This document shows positions 15,930 through 24,067 of a DNA stretch of 64,000 nt, one piece after another. Each line of letters begins with the position of its first letter. The first letter of the stretch is position 1. The stretch is from Streptomyces sp. ISL-66 (GTDB lineage: Bacteria > Actinomycetota > Actinomycetes > Streptomycetales > Streptomycetaceae), in contig NZ_JAGGOW010000036.1 of assembly GCF_018614135.1 (NCBI RefSeq), positions 22,830 to 86,829 on the forward strand. Direction: 5' to 3'. The notes under the pieces were generated by a model, which searched no databases, had not been told where the DNA came from, and saw only the letters and a program-made list of their open reading frames with translations. The position numbers were made by a program, and so were the translations under genes.

Positions 15930-16139
15930 ATGTCCAAGATCCGTATCTCGTGGGAGAAGCCCGGCGACCGCAAGTCCATGGCCCGGCAGATTGCCCGGGC
16001 TCGGAAGCAGGCTCTTCGTCTGACGGATGATGGCGGAGGTCTGTCGTCCCCCGAGGCCCTGGTGGCCGAGGAGATGGCCGACCAGATGGCCCACGAGTTC
16101 CAGCGGACATTCGGCGAGACCTACTACCGGTACGCGTGA
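15930..16139 (+). CDS. small basic helical protein
   Basis: ATG 15930 follows TGAGGAG. The 69 residues begin with a short strand and a strongly basic helix (GDRKSMARQIARARKQALRL, about 12-31), then an acidic helix. Nucleic-acid binding is possible. Its stop overlaps the RapZ-like gene. Confidence 0.45.
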   Translation: MSKIRISWEKPGDRKSMARQIARARKQALRLTDDGGGLSSPEALVAEEMADQMAHEFQRTFGETYYRYA

Positions 16140-16540
16140 TGCCCGCCGTCGACGTCGTGGTCGTGTCCTTCGGTTACGGTCATGGCACCCCGCCCGAGGC
16201 GACGATCACTCTCGACTTGCGGCACGCGTTTCGGGATCCGCACGTCGACCCCCGCTTGCGCCACATGACTGCGGCTGACCGTCCTGTTCGCCTGGCTGTC
16301 CTGCGTACCCCCGGGATCCGGCCGCTGATGAAGGCGACGGTGGCTCAGGTGCAGGCGTACCGAAAAGGCCCGTCCGCCAGCCAAATCGTCATTGCGGTCG
16401 GTTGTGTCGGAGGTAGGCACCGGAGTGCGACCGTCGCTCACTACCTCGCCCGACGCCTCACCCGCCGCGGCATGCAGGTCGAGCTCCAGCACCGCGACCT
16501 GGCCAAGCCCGTCATCACCCCGCTAGCACACCCTGCCTGA
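16139..16540 (+). CDS. RapZ C-terminal-domain-like protein
   Basis: The 133-residue protein matches the C-terminal domain of RapZ, the RNase adaptor of enterobacteria. The signature pieces are the RDPHVDPRLRHMT segment (32-44) and the GCVGGRHRSATVA loop (88-100), where RapZ has GCTGGxHRS. The N-terminal P-loop kinase domain of RapZ is absent. RapZ-C binds RNA and metabolites in E. coli; here a single-domain form sits in a mobile element. ATG 16139 is used; a GTG three bases earlier is an alternative. Confidence 0.75.
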   Translation: MPAVDVVVVSFGYGHGTPPEATITLDLRHAFRDPHVDPRLRHMTAADRPVRLAVLRTPGIRPLMKATVAQVQAYRKGPSASQIVIAVGCVGGRHRSATVAHYLARRLTRRGMQVELQHRDLAKPVITPLAHPA

Positions 16541-16558
16541 ACAACGAGGAGCACCGTC

Positions 16559-16858
16559 ATGCCCGAAACCACCTGGCCCGAGGGCGTCATCGCCCGCTAC
16601 CTGACCGTCGGTGGCGCCACCGTCGACCTCACCCACCGACTCAACTTTCTCAACCCGCCGGAACCGTTCGCTACGGCTGCAGCATGCAGCGGCTGCCCGG
16701 ATTCCGAGGAGTTCAGCCACTGGGTCGGCACCGGATCCGAATGGGACGGCACCTACAAGGAAGTGCTCGACGTCAGCCAGGCGGAGGAGAGGGCCCGCGA
16801 CTGGGCCCAGTCCCACGCCGAGAAGTGCCGTGCCATGCCCCGCCCGGACGGTGCCTGA
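16559..16858 (+). CDS. hypothetical protein
   Basis: A 99-residue protein preceded by GAGGAGC. It contains CSGCPDSEEF (about 42-51) and a late C, with aromatic residues around a central WDGTYKEVLDVSQAEERARDW helix. Common in streptomycete plasmids and phages as a small acidic protein, but of unknown role. Confidence 0.5.
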   Translation: MPETTWPEGVIARYLTVGGATVDLTHRLNFLNPPEPFATAAACSGCPDSEEFSHWVGTGSEWDGTYKEVLDVSQAEERARDWAQSHAEKCRAMPRPDGA

Positions 16859-17002
16859 TGAAGCAGACACCCGAAGAGGCCCAACTCGCCGCAGCGCTGC
16901 ACGCCGACGACATGCGTGAGGAAGCTGGCATGCACGCCGACGACCGCGTCACCTGCTACCGCCACCAGTCGTGGGCCGAGGACTGCGAAGACCAGCACCT
17001 GA
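16858..17002 (+). CDS. small gene with uncertain 3' end, possible frameshift
   Basis: ATG 16858 shares a base with the upstream stop and starts a plausible peptide (MKQTPEEAQLAAALHADD ... CYRHQSW). Its frame has no stop before 18246 and would run through three other genes. Three stops (17000, 17018, 17024) stand one frame away, exactly where the gene should end before the AAGGAG of 17037. A one-base indel, sequencing error or programmed shift would restore a normal ~47-residue gene. Confidence 0.4.
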
Positions 17003-17036
17003 CCCTGCCCCGCCACCTGACCATAAGGAGCAAGAC

Positions 17037-17222
17037 ATGCCCGAGATCATCGCCGCATCCGACCTTCGCATCGGTGAGGACGTCCCGAACGGCATCCCGA
17101 TCACCTGCTGCGGCAGCCCGATGGAACTCACGATCACGGGCGACTCGGACGACTGGGAGTGCGGCACCTGCCACCTCGCCGTCGTCGTCGAGGCCGGTCG
17201 CGTCGACCTCATCGCCCGCTGA
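17037..17222 (+). CDS. small zinc-ribbon protein
   Basis: ATG 17037 follows AAGGAG. The 61-residue product has CCGSPMEL (about 24-31) and WECGTCHLAV (about 42-51), a four-cysteine ribbon typical of small actinobacterial mobile-element proteins. Only metal binding can be inferred. Confidence 0.6.
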   Translation: MPEIIAASDLRIGEDVPNGIPITCCGSPMELTITGDSDDWECGTCHLAVVVEAGRVDLIAR

Positions 17223-17240
17223 CCACCGAGGAGCACCGTC

Positions 17241-17453
17241 ATGGGCCTGTTCACCCCGAAGTACCCGAAGGGCGCCGAGCCGCCCCGCAAGGACTCCCGC
17301 GCCGACCGTAAGTCCCGAGAGTTCCACGAGCGGCTCGACAAGCAGATGGAGGACGACTTCAAGCGGCTCCACCGCGAGAGCAAGGAGCGCTCCGCCCACT
17401 TCTGGCAGGACTACGAGCAGCGCAACGGGCCCGGCTCTGTCGACTGGAGCTAG
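17241..17453 (+). CDS. small charged protein, plasmid/AICE type
   Basis: A 70-residue strongly charged protein that begins MGLFTPKYPKGAEPP. It continues as a long amphipathic helix with alternating K/R and E. Proteins with this N-terminal signature recur next to transfer genes in Streptomyces plasmids. It is preceded by GAGGAGC. Confidence 0.5.
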   Translation: MGLFTPKYPKGAEPPRKDSRADRKSREFHERLDKQMEDDFKRLHRESKERSAHFWQDYEQRNGPGSVDWS

Positions 17454-17494
17454 CCCCACCCCCACCCCGCCTGACCACCGGAAGGACCACCGCC

Positions 17495-17728
17495 ATGCCC
17501 AGCACCGTCACCAGCCTGACTGCCCGCCGCAGCTCGATGACCGTCGAGGATGCGCTCGCCTCCATCCACGCCGGCGCCATCAGCGAGTATCTGGCCGCCG
17601 CTCTCGTCGGCAGCAAGGCCGGGATGCGGGCGGTCCGCTCCCGGGCCCACGCCCTGGACATCGCCCACCCCGGCGGCCCGTCCCTCGTCGACCAGCTCGA
17701 CGCCCTCCGCACCCAGGCTGCTGCCTGA
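17495..17728 (+). CDS. hypothetical helical protein
   Basis: A 77-residue protein with GGAAGGA upstream of ATG 17495. The middle helix repeats small residues (EDALASIHAGAISEYLAAAL). Its stop shares a base with the ATG of the metallopeptidase-like gene, so the two are probably translated together. Confidence 0.45.
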   Translation: MPSTVTSLTARRSSMTVEDALASIHAGAISEYLAAALVGSKAGMRAVRSRAHALDIAHPGGPSLVDQLDALRTQAAA

Positions 17729-18246
17729 TGGACGTCTCCGGCTACCAGTTACACCGCCGGTACGCCCCGCTCCTGGCCCGCGTCGAGGAAATCGCCGAGC
17801 AGGCCGCCCGGCTGGTGCAGCAGCGGATGCGGGAGCGGATGACCCCGACCCGAATCGTCGTGGCCGCCCAGAAGCACTGTCCCGAGGTCATGACGCAGGC
17901 CGCACAGAGGGCCCTTGGGGTCGATTGCCGTCCCCGGTACAGCGAGTCGGCCGTCGGCTATCTCGGCATCACCGCCCTCGACTCGGCCGGAACGCTCGTC
18001 GTCATCAACGCCGGCGGTCTGATCTCGCACCCTCAGCACTGGCTGGACGAGACCGTCGTGCACGAGCTGGTGCACGCTGTCCAGTTCGGGCGGCCGGGGT
18101 CGCGTGAGCTGGCCATGAAGGGGCTGCGCAACAACTACGGCATCGAGAAGCTCAGCCTGCCGCAGGCCTGGAAGACCAACCGCAGGATCGGCAAGGACGA
18201 GCGCGAGGCGGAGTCCCTCGAAGTCCTCGCCCGCGAACTTCGCTGA
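17728..18246 (+). CDS. HExxH zinc-metallopeptidase-like protein
   Basis: The 172-residue protein has TVVHELVHAVQFGR, an HExxH zinc site at residues 112-116, following a beta-rich region. The third metal ligand is not certain. The fold could be a gluzincin or ImmA/IrrE-like peptidase that cleaves a repressor, or an SprT-like protein. Codon 8 (17749-17751) is TTA, the only one I noticed in the element. In Streptomyces such genes depend on the bldA tRNA, so expression may be tied to development. Confidence 0.65.
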   Translation: MDVSGYQLHRRYAPLLARVEEIAEQAARLVQQRMRERMTPTRIVVAAQKHCPEVMTQAAQRALGVDCRPRYSESAVGYLGITALDSAGTLVVINAGGLISHPQHWLDETVVHELVHAVQFGRPGSRELAMKGLRNNYGIEKLSLPQAWKTNRRIGKDEREAESLEVLARELR

Positions 18247-18321
18247 CCGGCTGCCCGATCCGCCCGACAGGCGCGGGCGGTGAGGGGAGCCCGGGACAGT
18301 CCCGGCCCAGGAGGGGACCAG

Positions 18322-18876
18322 ATGACCCTGCAGCAGCCCCCCGTCGACTCGCAGGCAAATGAGAGATGGCTGCCTGTCCCCGGATTCGAGGGCCTGTATC
18401 TCGTCAGCTCAGAAGGGCGGATCTTCAGCAAAGAGCGGATCTACCCAACGGGGTGGAGGCGGGGTCCTCGGCTCATGCGCTTGAACCTTGGCAAGCACGG
18501 CTACTTGAGGATCTCCCTGAAGGACTCTCATGGGATCCGGTCCACGTACCAAGTGCACCGACTGGTAGCCAGGGCCTTCCTCGGTGAACCGCAGCCAGGG
18601 CATCAGGCGCGTCATCTCAACGGAGTTCGCACAGACAACCGGCTCGACAATCTGGCGTGGGGCACCGCCTCTGAGAACTCCTTCGACGCCATACGGCATG
18701 GCACACACCCCATCGCCAGCAAGACTCACTGCAAGCGCGGGCACCCCTTCGAGGGCGCGAACCTCTTCATCGATAAGAAGGGCGCTAGAGGCTGCAGGAC
18801 CTGCGAGCGTGCCCGCCGGGTCGTGAACGACAAGCGGGCGCGGGAGCGCCGCAAGGCGGCCCGAGGCAACACGTAG
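18322..18876 (+). CDS. HNH homing endonuclease (NUMOD4-HNH)
   Basis: The 184-residue protein opens with a NUMOD4-type domain (WLPVPGFEGLYLVSSEGRI, 15-33). An HNH_3 domain follows with QVHRLVARAFLG (76-87), RHLNGVRTDNRLDNLAWGT (98-116), and a C-terminal zinc-like CKRGHPF and CRTCERARR. It should make a site-specific cut and spread itself as a free-standing homing gene. Its isolated ribosome site (GGAGGGG) and gaps on both sides agree with insertion into an existing operon. Confidence 0.85.
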   Translation: MTLQQPPVDSQANERWLPVPGFEGLYLVSSEGRIFSKERIYPTGWRRGPRLMRLNLGKHGYLRISLKDSHGIRSTYQVHRLVARAFLGEPQPGHQARHLNGVRTDNRLDNLAWGTASENSFDAIRHGTHPIASKTHCKRGHPFEGANLFIDKKGARGCRTCERARRVVNDKRARERRKAARGNT

Positions 18877-18937
18877 GAACCAATCCCACCACCTTCGAGG
18901 GCACCGTCATGCCCTCATCCATCCCGAGGAGGCCCTC

Positions 18938-19243
18938 ATGGGCTGGTCCATCTCGCACGGCGGCACTCGGCACGGCTACTCCTACGGAAGTGTTGCCGAG
19001 CTCCGCGCCAAGCTGGAGAAGGCGGCACCGCAGGAGTCGGCGACGCTCTCCCCGGTCCTGAACTGCGGCGGCGGTGACCCGTTCAAGGTCAACGCCAACA
19101 CGGCCCAGCACATGGGCGCAGCCCTGCACCGGGCCGCCGATCGGCTGAAGATCTGGGACCGCAAGTGGGCCGCCATGGCCCGCCAGATCGGCGACTCTGC
19201 TCTCCTGGCCGCCAAGCTCGGTGAGCCCTGGAGTTGGTCGTGA
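18938..19243 (+). CDS. hypothetical plasmid/AICE-type protein
   Basis: A 101-residue protein beginning MGWSISHGG and preceded by GAGGAGG. The central part is a helix with an APQESATLSP segment, then NANTAQHMGAALHRAADRLKIWDRKW (quoted in part). Proteins with this start are common near transfer genes in streptomycetes. No function is known to me. Confidence 0.5.
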   Translation: MGWSISHGGTRHGYSYGSVAELRAKLEKAAPQESATLSPVLNCGGGDPFKVNANTAQHMGAALHRAADRLKIWDRKWAAMARQIGDSALLAAKLGEPWSWS

Positions 19244-19437
19244 GTCCCGGCCTGCTCGCCAGCATCGCGAAGGCCCGCATCTTCTGCCTCTTCGCCGGCT
19301 TCGCCTGGCTGTTCGGGATCACCCCGACTGCCAGCACCCGAGTCCTGATCTTCACGCTCGTCGCCGCAGCCGTCGCAGTCGACGTACTCCTCGACGGCCA
19401 CCGCATCCCCCCCACCCGCCACCACACAACCGCCTGA
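19240..19437 (+). CDS. small two-helix membrane protein
   Basis: GTG 19240 overlaps the preceding stop. The 65 residues contain two hydrophobic segments (about 12-28 and 34-48). It lies immediately before the DUF2637-like gene and could be a spread (Spd)-type membrane protein of plasmid transfer. That role rests on context. Confidence 0.5.
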   Translation: MSPGLLASIAKARIFCLFAGFAWLFGITPTASTRVLIFTLVAAAVAVDVLLDGHRIPPTRHHTTA

Positions 19438-19456
19438 CACCCGAAAGGACCACGCC

Positions 19457-20740
19457 GTGAGCAGCGGATACCGCTCCTGGGAGGAGCGCGAGGCAGATGC
19501 CGAGAAGACCCGCGCGGAAGCGGAGCGGCTGAAGGCGGAGACCGCCGCCTTCGCCCAGCAGGCCGTGGCCGCCGCGGCCCGAACCGAGACCGAGCAGATC
19601 GCCGAACAGGTCAAGCAGGCCCGCCTCCTCAAGCAGCTCACCGCAGTTGAGGCCGACGCGGCCGACGATGCGACCGAGCGGAAGGAGAAGCGCACCGAAG
19701 CCCGACTCGACAAGGGCGTCGCCTTCAAGCAGCTCGTCACCACCCTCGTCGTCCTCGGCCTGCTCGCCTCCCTGCCGTCGCTGATCGCCTACTTCCTTGG
19801 CCTCCGCGCCGAAGACCAGCCGGACACTGGACCCGCCTGGTACCTGCTGTCGGTGCCGTTCTTCCTGGAACTGCTCGCCTGGACCAGCGTCAAGGGCACG
19901 CAGTGGGCGGCACGACGAGGCTTCGTCCGTTGGCCGTTCTGGATCCTCACCCTTGGTCTTGCCGGGTACGCGGGGCTCATCAACGGCACCAAGGGTGCCG
20001 AGATGTTCGGTCCCATCGCGGGATGGGCTCTGGCATCCACTTCGATCTTTGGGCCGGTGTTGTGGGAGGTCCGCGAGCTCATCGAGGCGCGAACCGCTGC
20101 CGACAACCGGAGCGTGGCCGAGCGGGCGGCGGACAAGGCCAAGGCGCGAGCGGAGCGGGCGACCGCCAAGGCTGAGGCAGCGCAGGACGCGGATCGCAGG
20201 AAGACGTTCCCGGACGAGTACAACGAGTACCGCCGAATCATGATTTCTCACCCGCTCGGGAAGATCGACCGGGACGCGGCATGGGAGCGCGCCTGGACCA
20301 ACCAACACGGCCTCCCAGTCTCCGTTACTGCGGACACTCTCGTCGGCCAGGCCGATGCCCGCGACGCCATCCGCGAAGTTATGTCTCGCGCCGACAACAC
20401 CGCCGAAGCACTCGCCGTCGAGCGGTTCCTGGGTGAGCTGTTTCCGACCGACCCGAAGGGCGACGACGACCCCGGCGGTAGTCCCGCCAAGCGTGGGCCT
20501 CAGCGCCCGCCTCAGACTCCTACAGCCCTTGGGGGGCTTGATAAGCAGCCCTCCGGGCGAGCGCCTCGCAGGGACGCTACGGAGGCCCTCGCTAAGGCCG
20601 ACATCGATCGGGCGCGGGAGTACTTGACCCTCGTCGGCGAAGCCCAGTTCTCCGCCCCCGCAGTCGCAAAGCTCCTTGGCCGTAGCCACGTGTACGCCCG
20701 CCGCATCCGGAACGCCGTCAACGAAAAGAAGGAGGGCTGA
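19457..20740 (+). CDS. DUF2637/Spd-like membrane protein of transfer cassette
   Basis: The 427-residue protein has an N-terminal coiled coil (about 8-75). Four hydrophobic segments follow (about 96-112, 130-145, 160-178, 184-200), then a long charged region. It ends with an HTH-like motif (FSAPAVAKLLGRSHVYARRIR, about 395-415). Four-helix DUF2637 proteins with a C-terminal DNA-binding region are companions of TraB/TraSA in Streptomyces plasmids and AICEs. The FtsK-type gene begins five bases after its stop. It is unusual within a phage. Confidence 0.65.
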   Translation: MSSGYRSWEEREADAEKTRAEAERLKAETAAFAQQAVAAAARTETEQIAEQVKQARLLKQLTAVEADAADDATERKEKRTEARLDKGVAFKQLVTTLVVLGLLASLPSLIAYFLGLRAEDQPDTGPAWYLLSVPFFLELLAWTSVKGTQWAARRGFVRWPFWILTLGLAGYAGLINGTKGAEMFGPIAGWALASTSIFGPVLWEVRELIEARTAADNRSVAERAADKAKARAERATAKAEAAQDADRRKTFPDEYNEYRRIMISHPLGKIDRDAAWERAWTNQHGLPVSVTADTLVGQADARDAIREVMSRADNTAEALAVERFLGELFPTDPKGDDDPGGSPAKRGPQRPPQTPTALGGLDKQPSGRAPRRDATEALAKADIDRAREYLTLVGEAQFSAPAVAKLLGRSHVYARRIRNAVNEKKEG

Positions 20741-20745
20741 GCCAG

Positions 20746-22779
20746 ATGTCCACCGCCTTCGAGCACCCGCACCTGACCCTCGTCACCGAGCAGCCGCCGG
20801 CCCCCCTCGAGGGCGTCGTCGTCGAGAAGCCCGCCGCCGTCGAGAAGGCCGCCCTGCCCGCCTGGCTGGAGGCTGCCGTCGACCACGCGAAGGATCACCA
20901 CCTGTACGCGCCGCTCGCCAGCCGCGGCTACCGACGCCTCGCCGCCCGCTGGCTCGACCGGTACCGCGACGACTACCCGCACATGATCTCCACCGCGCGG
21001 CAGACGCTCGCAGCCAGCGAGGACGTCGCCGAACATGCGGCCCTCGAGCAGCGCAAGACGGATCTCCGCCAGGCCTACAAGCGGCACCGCCTCATCTACT
21101 CCACCAAGACCGGCATGTGGGGGATCACCGCCGCAACCGCCACGACAGCGGGCACCCTTTCCGGCGGGTTCTGGGTCACCCTCGCCGCCGGGCTCGGCGC
21201 GTACCTGTACGGCATCCGCCACGGCGTCGCCGACGAGCAGACCACGCCGGTCGCGGCAGCACCTCTCGCTGTGGCCGGGGTAGCGGCTCCTTCCGGCGTC
21301 CGCGGCGCGGACGACCTCATCACCACCCTCATCAAGGCTGGCATCGTCACCGAAGGCCGGCGCGCTGAGACCCGCATCCTCGGCGGCATCCGCCCCGACG
21401 GCCCCGGATGGGCAGCCACCATCGAACTTCCCGAAGGCATGAAGGCCATCGAGGCCACCTCCAAGGTGGGCGAGCTGGCCAGCGCTCTGCGGAAGAAGGG
21501 CCTGCAGCTCGAGTGCAAGCCCGACTCGTCCGAAGCCGCCCACGAGGGCATGGTCCGCCTGTGGGTCGCCGACAGCCCCACCCCGTTCGCCGGCTCCAAG
21601 GTGCACAGCGAGCTCATCGACGCGCCCCGGTGGCACTTCTGGCGCGACGGGATCCCCCTCGGTATGGACGCCCGCCAGGCCCGGCAGGTCTTGCGGCTGA
21701 TCTGGTCGTCGATGCTGATCGGTGGCCTGCAGGACTATGGCAAGTCGTACCTCGCCCGGCTCATCGCCGCCGCGGCAGCGCTCGACCCGACCGTCCGCAT
21801 CATCGTCATCACCGGGAAGACCGGACCCGACTGGGCGCCCCTGAAGCAGATCGCGCACCGCTACATCGCCGGCTCCGACCCGGACACCATCCGCGAGATC
21901 TTCGGCCTCATGACGTCGACGATCGAGGAGATGCAGGCACGCGGCGTTGAGCTGGACCAGCTGTTCGAGAAAGAGCCGCACAAGGTCCCGGAAGGGAAGA
22001 TCACCCCCGAGCTTGCCGAGGCCGGCATGGGACCGGTCCTCCTCATCGTTGAGGAACTCCAAGAGCTCCTCGACGGGGCCGCGGTCACCAAGATGGCCAT
22101 GCCCGACGACGAGTCCGACAACCCGCGGATGGTGTCCGCGAAGGCGCCCCTCGTCGACATCTTCGCCCGCTTCAACCGGCTGACCCGCTACGTCCTCGGC
22201 ATGGGTCTCTACATCACCCAGCGGCCTGACGCCGGCAGCGTCCCGACCGAGCTCCGCGACGTGTGCATCAAGCGGGCCTCGTTCCGCACCAAGACCCGCA
22301 ACAGCTCAGAGATGGTCCTCGGCGAGGAAGCCGTCAAGGCCGGGGCGACCCCGCACGCGCTCCTCGAAAGCTCGAAGGGGATCTTCGTCCTCGACGAGGG
22401 AGCCGAGGACGGCTACCGCACCCTGCGCGGCGATGTCATCGACCTGCCCGACTTCGCAAAGATCTGCGAGCGCGGCAAGCAGCTCCGTATCACCGCCGGC
22501 ACCCTCAGCGGTGACGCGCTCAACCGCTACGAGTACCAGGCCCTCGCGGACGAGCAGCGGGCGTTCGTCGCGAGCTGCCTCCACGTCATGAACGAGATGG
22601 GCCGCCACGCCATCCACATCGACGAGCTGGCCACCGCCCTGAACATGCCGGCCGGAGAGATCGGCGACGCACTGCGGGCGGCTGGCGTGGTCCGACCCGA
22701 CAAGGTCGAGATCCCCGGCAAGGGCCGCGTCCGCGGCTACGACGCCGACTGCCTCATGGCGGCCATCAAGAACCTGTAA
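20746..22779 (+). CDS. FtsK/TraB-type DNA translocase
   Basis: The 677-residue protein has two transmembrane segments (about 124-158), then a motor domain with Walker A GLQDYGKS (327-334) and Walker B VLLIVEE (431-437). The C-terminus looks like an FtsK-gamma-type winged helix (about 600-677). This plan matches TraB of Streptomyces plasmids, a hexameric pump that moves double-stranded DNA between hyphae after binding 8-bp repeats at clt. A candidate repeat array lies directly behind the gene. Together with 19457-20740 it forms a transfer-like cassette inside a prophage. Confidence 0.8.
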   Translation: MSTAFEHPHLTLVTEQPPAPLEGVVVEKPAAVEKAALPAWLEAAVDHAKDHHLYAPLASRGYRRLAARWLDRYRDDYPHMISTARQTLAASEDVAEHAALEQRKTDLRQAYKRHRLIYSTKTGMWGITAATATTAGTLSGGFWVTLAAGLGAYLYGIRHGVADEQTTPVAAAPLAVAGVAAPSGVRGADDLITTLIKAGIVTEGRRAETRILGGIRPDGPGWAATIELPEGMKAIEATSKVGELASALRKKGLQLECKPDSSEAAHEGMVRLWVADSPTPFAGSKVHSELIDAPRWHFWRDGIPLGMDARQARQVLRLIWSSMLIGGLQDYGKSYLARLIAAAAALDPTVRIIVITGKTGPDWAPLKQIAHRYIAGSDPDTIREIFGLMTSTIEEMQARGVELDQLFEKEPHKVPEGKITPELAEAGMGPVLLIVEELQELLDGAAVTKMAMPDDESDNPRMVSAKAPLVDIFARFNRLTRYVLGMGLYITQRPDAGSVPTELRDVCIKRASFRTKTRNSSEMVLGEEAVKAGATPHALLESSKGIFVLDEGAEDGYRTLRGDVIDLPDFAKICERGKQLRITAGTLSGDALNRYEYQALADEQRAFVASCLHVMNEMGRHAIHIDELATALNMPAGEIGDALRAAGVVRPDKVEIPGKGRVRGYDADCLMAAIKNL

Positions 22780-22782
22780 CCG

Positions 22783-22877
22783 CCCGGACAGGGCCCGGAC
22801 AACCCCGGGCACTGCGCCAGTTCATCCCGATATACACCCCGGACAGAGGGTGGGCAAGCCCCGGACGCCGCCCGGCT
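22783..22877 (+). repeat. phased CCCGGAC repeats, candidate clt-like locus
   Basis: CCCGGAC occurs at 22783, 22794, 22838 and 22860. The first three extend to CCCGGACA. The distances are 11, 44 and 22 bp, all multiples of one helical turn. Related CCCGGGC (22804) and CCCGGCT (22871) fall close to the same phase. The array is in the 200-bp untranslated space behind the FtsK/TraB gene, the position of clt in pSVH1-type plasmids, whose repeat GACCCGGA shares the CCCGGA core. Confidence 0.6.
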
Positions 22878-22980
22878 TACCCACCCCGCGTCCACCCGCC
22901 CGCCCGGGGGACAAACCGCCTCAAACTAGGGCCCCGCCCGCCCTGCAAACCACCACAAACCAACCACGAAGGAGAATGCC

Positions 22981-23373
22981 ATGGGCAAGACCTGGACCAC
23001 CCGCCGCCGTGGAGACATCAACGACTTCGACCGCTGGTTCAAGAAGGGCAAGACCGTCTACGTCATCAACAACCACGCCACCAACCTCGCCGCCCAGTTC
23101 GAAGCGCGGACCTACAGCGCCCGCATCGCCCGCGGCGGCGGCCTCTTCGGCGGCGAAGGCAAGTCCCTGCTGCAGTGCTACGGCGAAGTCTACGAGACGC
23201 CGCCGCGCGGGCTCCGCAACCTCGCCAGCCCCGAACCCCAGGTCGCCGGCCCGCTCCCTGAGGGCAAGGAGCACGGCAGGTACCTCGATCGTGGCGAGCT
23301 CGATCAGATGGGGATCTGGGCCGACGACGCGCAGGACCGCTACAACGAGGCCAAGAAGAAGGGCTGGCGGTAA
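22981..23373 (+). CDS. hypothetical protein
   Basis: ATG 22981 follows AAGGAGA. The 130-residue basic protein starts with a lysine/arginine-rich, beta-containing segment (FKKGKTVYVINNH, about 20-32). It ends in a charged helix. It lies just behind the candidate clt repeats and may belong to the transfer cassette. Domain unknown. Confidence 0.55.
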   Translation: MGKTWTTRRRGDINDFDRWFKKGKTVYVINNHATNLAAQFEARTYSARIARGGGLFGGEGKSLLQCYGEVYETPPRGLRNLASPEPQVAGPLPEGKEHGRYLDRGELDQMGIWADDAQDRYNEAKKKGWR

Positions 23374-23867
23374 TGCGCACCCTGACCGCACCGGCTCGCC
23401 GCACGCCGGCCCCGGTCCTCGATCTGGAGGCCCGGCTGGCTCTGATGGGCCCGCTCATGGAGGCGCGGCTCGGGGCGGCCGGCCTCGAGATCGCCGTCAA
23501 CCTGGCCCCGATCACCATCCCCGATGTCGTACCGGGCCCGCCGATCCTCCCCGCCTGGCAGCCCGCCTACAGCACGCCGGTCGCGCAGCTGCTCGAGCGG
23601 GCCGCGCACCGGATCGGCGAAGTCGGCTGGTCACGGCAGTACCTACGAGAGACCTCCGGCGCCGTCTGCGTCCTCGGCGCCATCCGAGACGCCGCCCGCG
23701 GCACCGGACTCGTCGAGGCAGCCACGTCGACTCTCCTGGACCAGATCACCGCCACAGCCCCCGACATCCTGTCCATCGGCGCCTGGAACCAGGCCCAGTC
23801 CGGGCCGGCGCCCGTGATCCGCATGCTCGGCGCCGCAGCCCGCGAAGCCGACCGGAGGAACCAGTGA
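23373..23867 (+). CDS. DUF6197-like protein
   Basis: The 164-residue protein carries AAHRIGEVGWSRQYLRET, a CVLGAIRDAARG segment, and IGAWNQAQ near the C-terminus. These are the spaced motifs of the actinobacterial DUF6197 family as I recall it. Function is unknown. It shares bases with the upstream stop. Confidence 0.55.
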   Translation: MRTLTAPARRTPAPVLDLEARLALMGPLMEARLGAAGLEIAVNLAPITIPDVVPGPPILPAWQPAYSTPVAQLLERAAHRIGEVGWSRQYLRETSGAVCVLGAIRDAARGTGLVEAATSTLLDQITATAPDILSIGAWNQAQSGPAPVIRMLGAAAREADRRNQ

Positions 23868-23877
23868 AGGAGAGATC

Positions 23878-24066
23878 ATGTTCCAGGCAGGCCAGACCGT
23901 CCTGATCGTCTCGTGCGAGGACGACCCCCGAGCCGCAGGGAAGACCGGGCGCATAGTCGACGAGGTCCCGCCCGGACCCCTCACCGAAGGAAGGTGGACG
24001 GTGGACAGGATCAGCCTGTTCATCGCGCCCGTCCTCTGCCGCACGCACGAGCTCCAGAGAAACTGA
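23878..24066 (+). CDS. small beta-rich protein
   Basis: A 62-residue protein with GAAGGAGAG ahead of ATG 23878. The sequence FQAGQTVLIVSCEDDPRAAG then TGRIVDEVPPG looks like a KOW/SH3 barrel. Role unknown. It converges with the reverse-strand gene that follows. Confidence 0.5.
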   Translation: MFQAGQTVLIVSCEDDPRAAGKTGRIVDEVPPGPLTEGRWTVDRISLFIAPVLCRTHELQRN

Positions 24067-24067
24067 C

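Noticed and set aside
17037..17728. Fusion of the 16858 frame with the metallopeptidase into a 520-codon protein
   Set aside because: The extra region is Ser/Arg/Pro low-complexity and overlaps three small genes with good ribosome sites.
18322..18876. Group I intron or intein around the homing HNH gene
   Set aside because: The gene is free-standing between complete neighbours and no split gene or intron core is visible.
20512..22062. 516-codon reverse frame opposite the DUF2637 and FtsK genes
   Set aside because: Antisense shadow of strongly supported forward genes; its composition is Gly/Asp/Arg-rich as expected from such a shadow.
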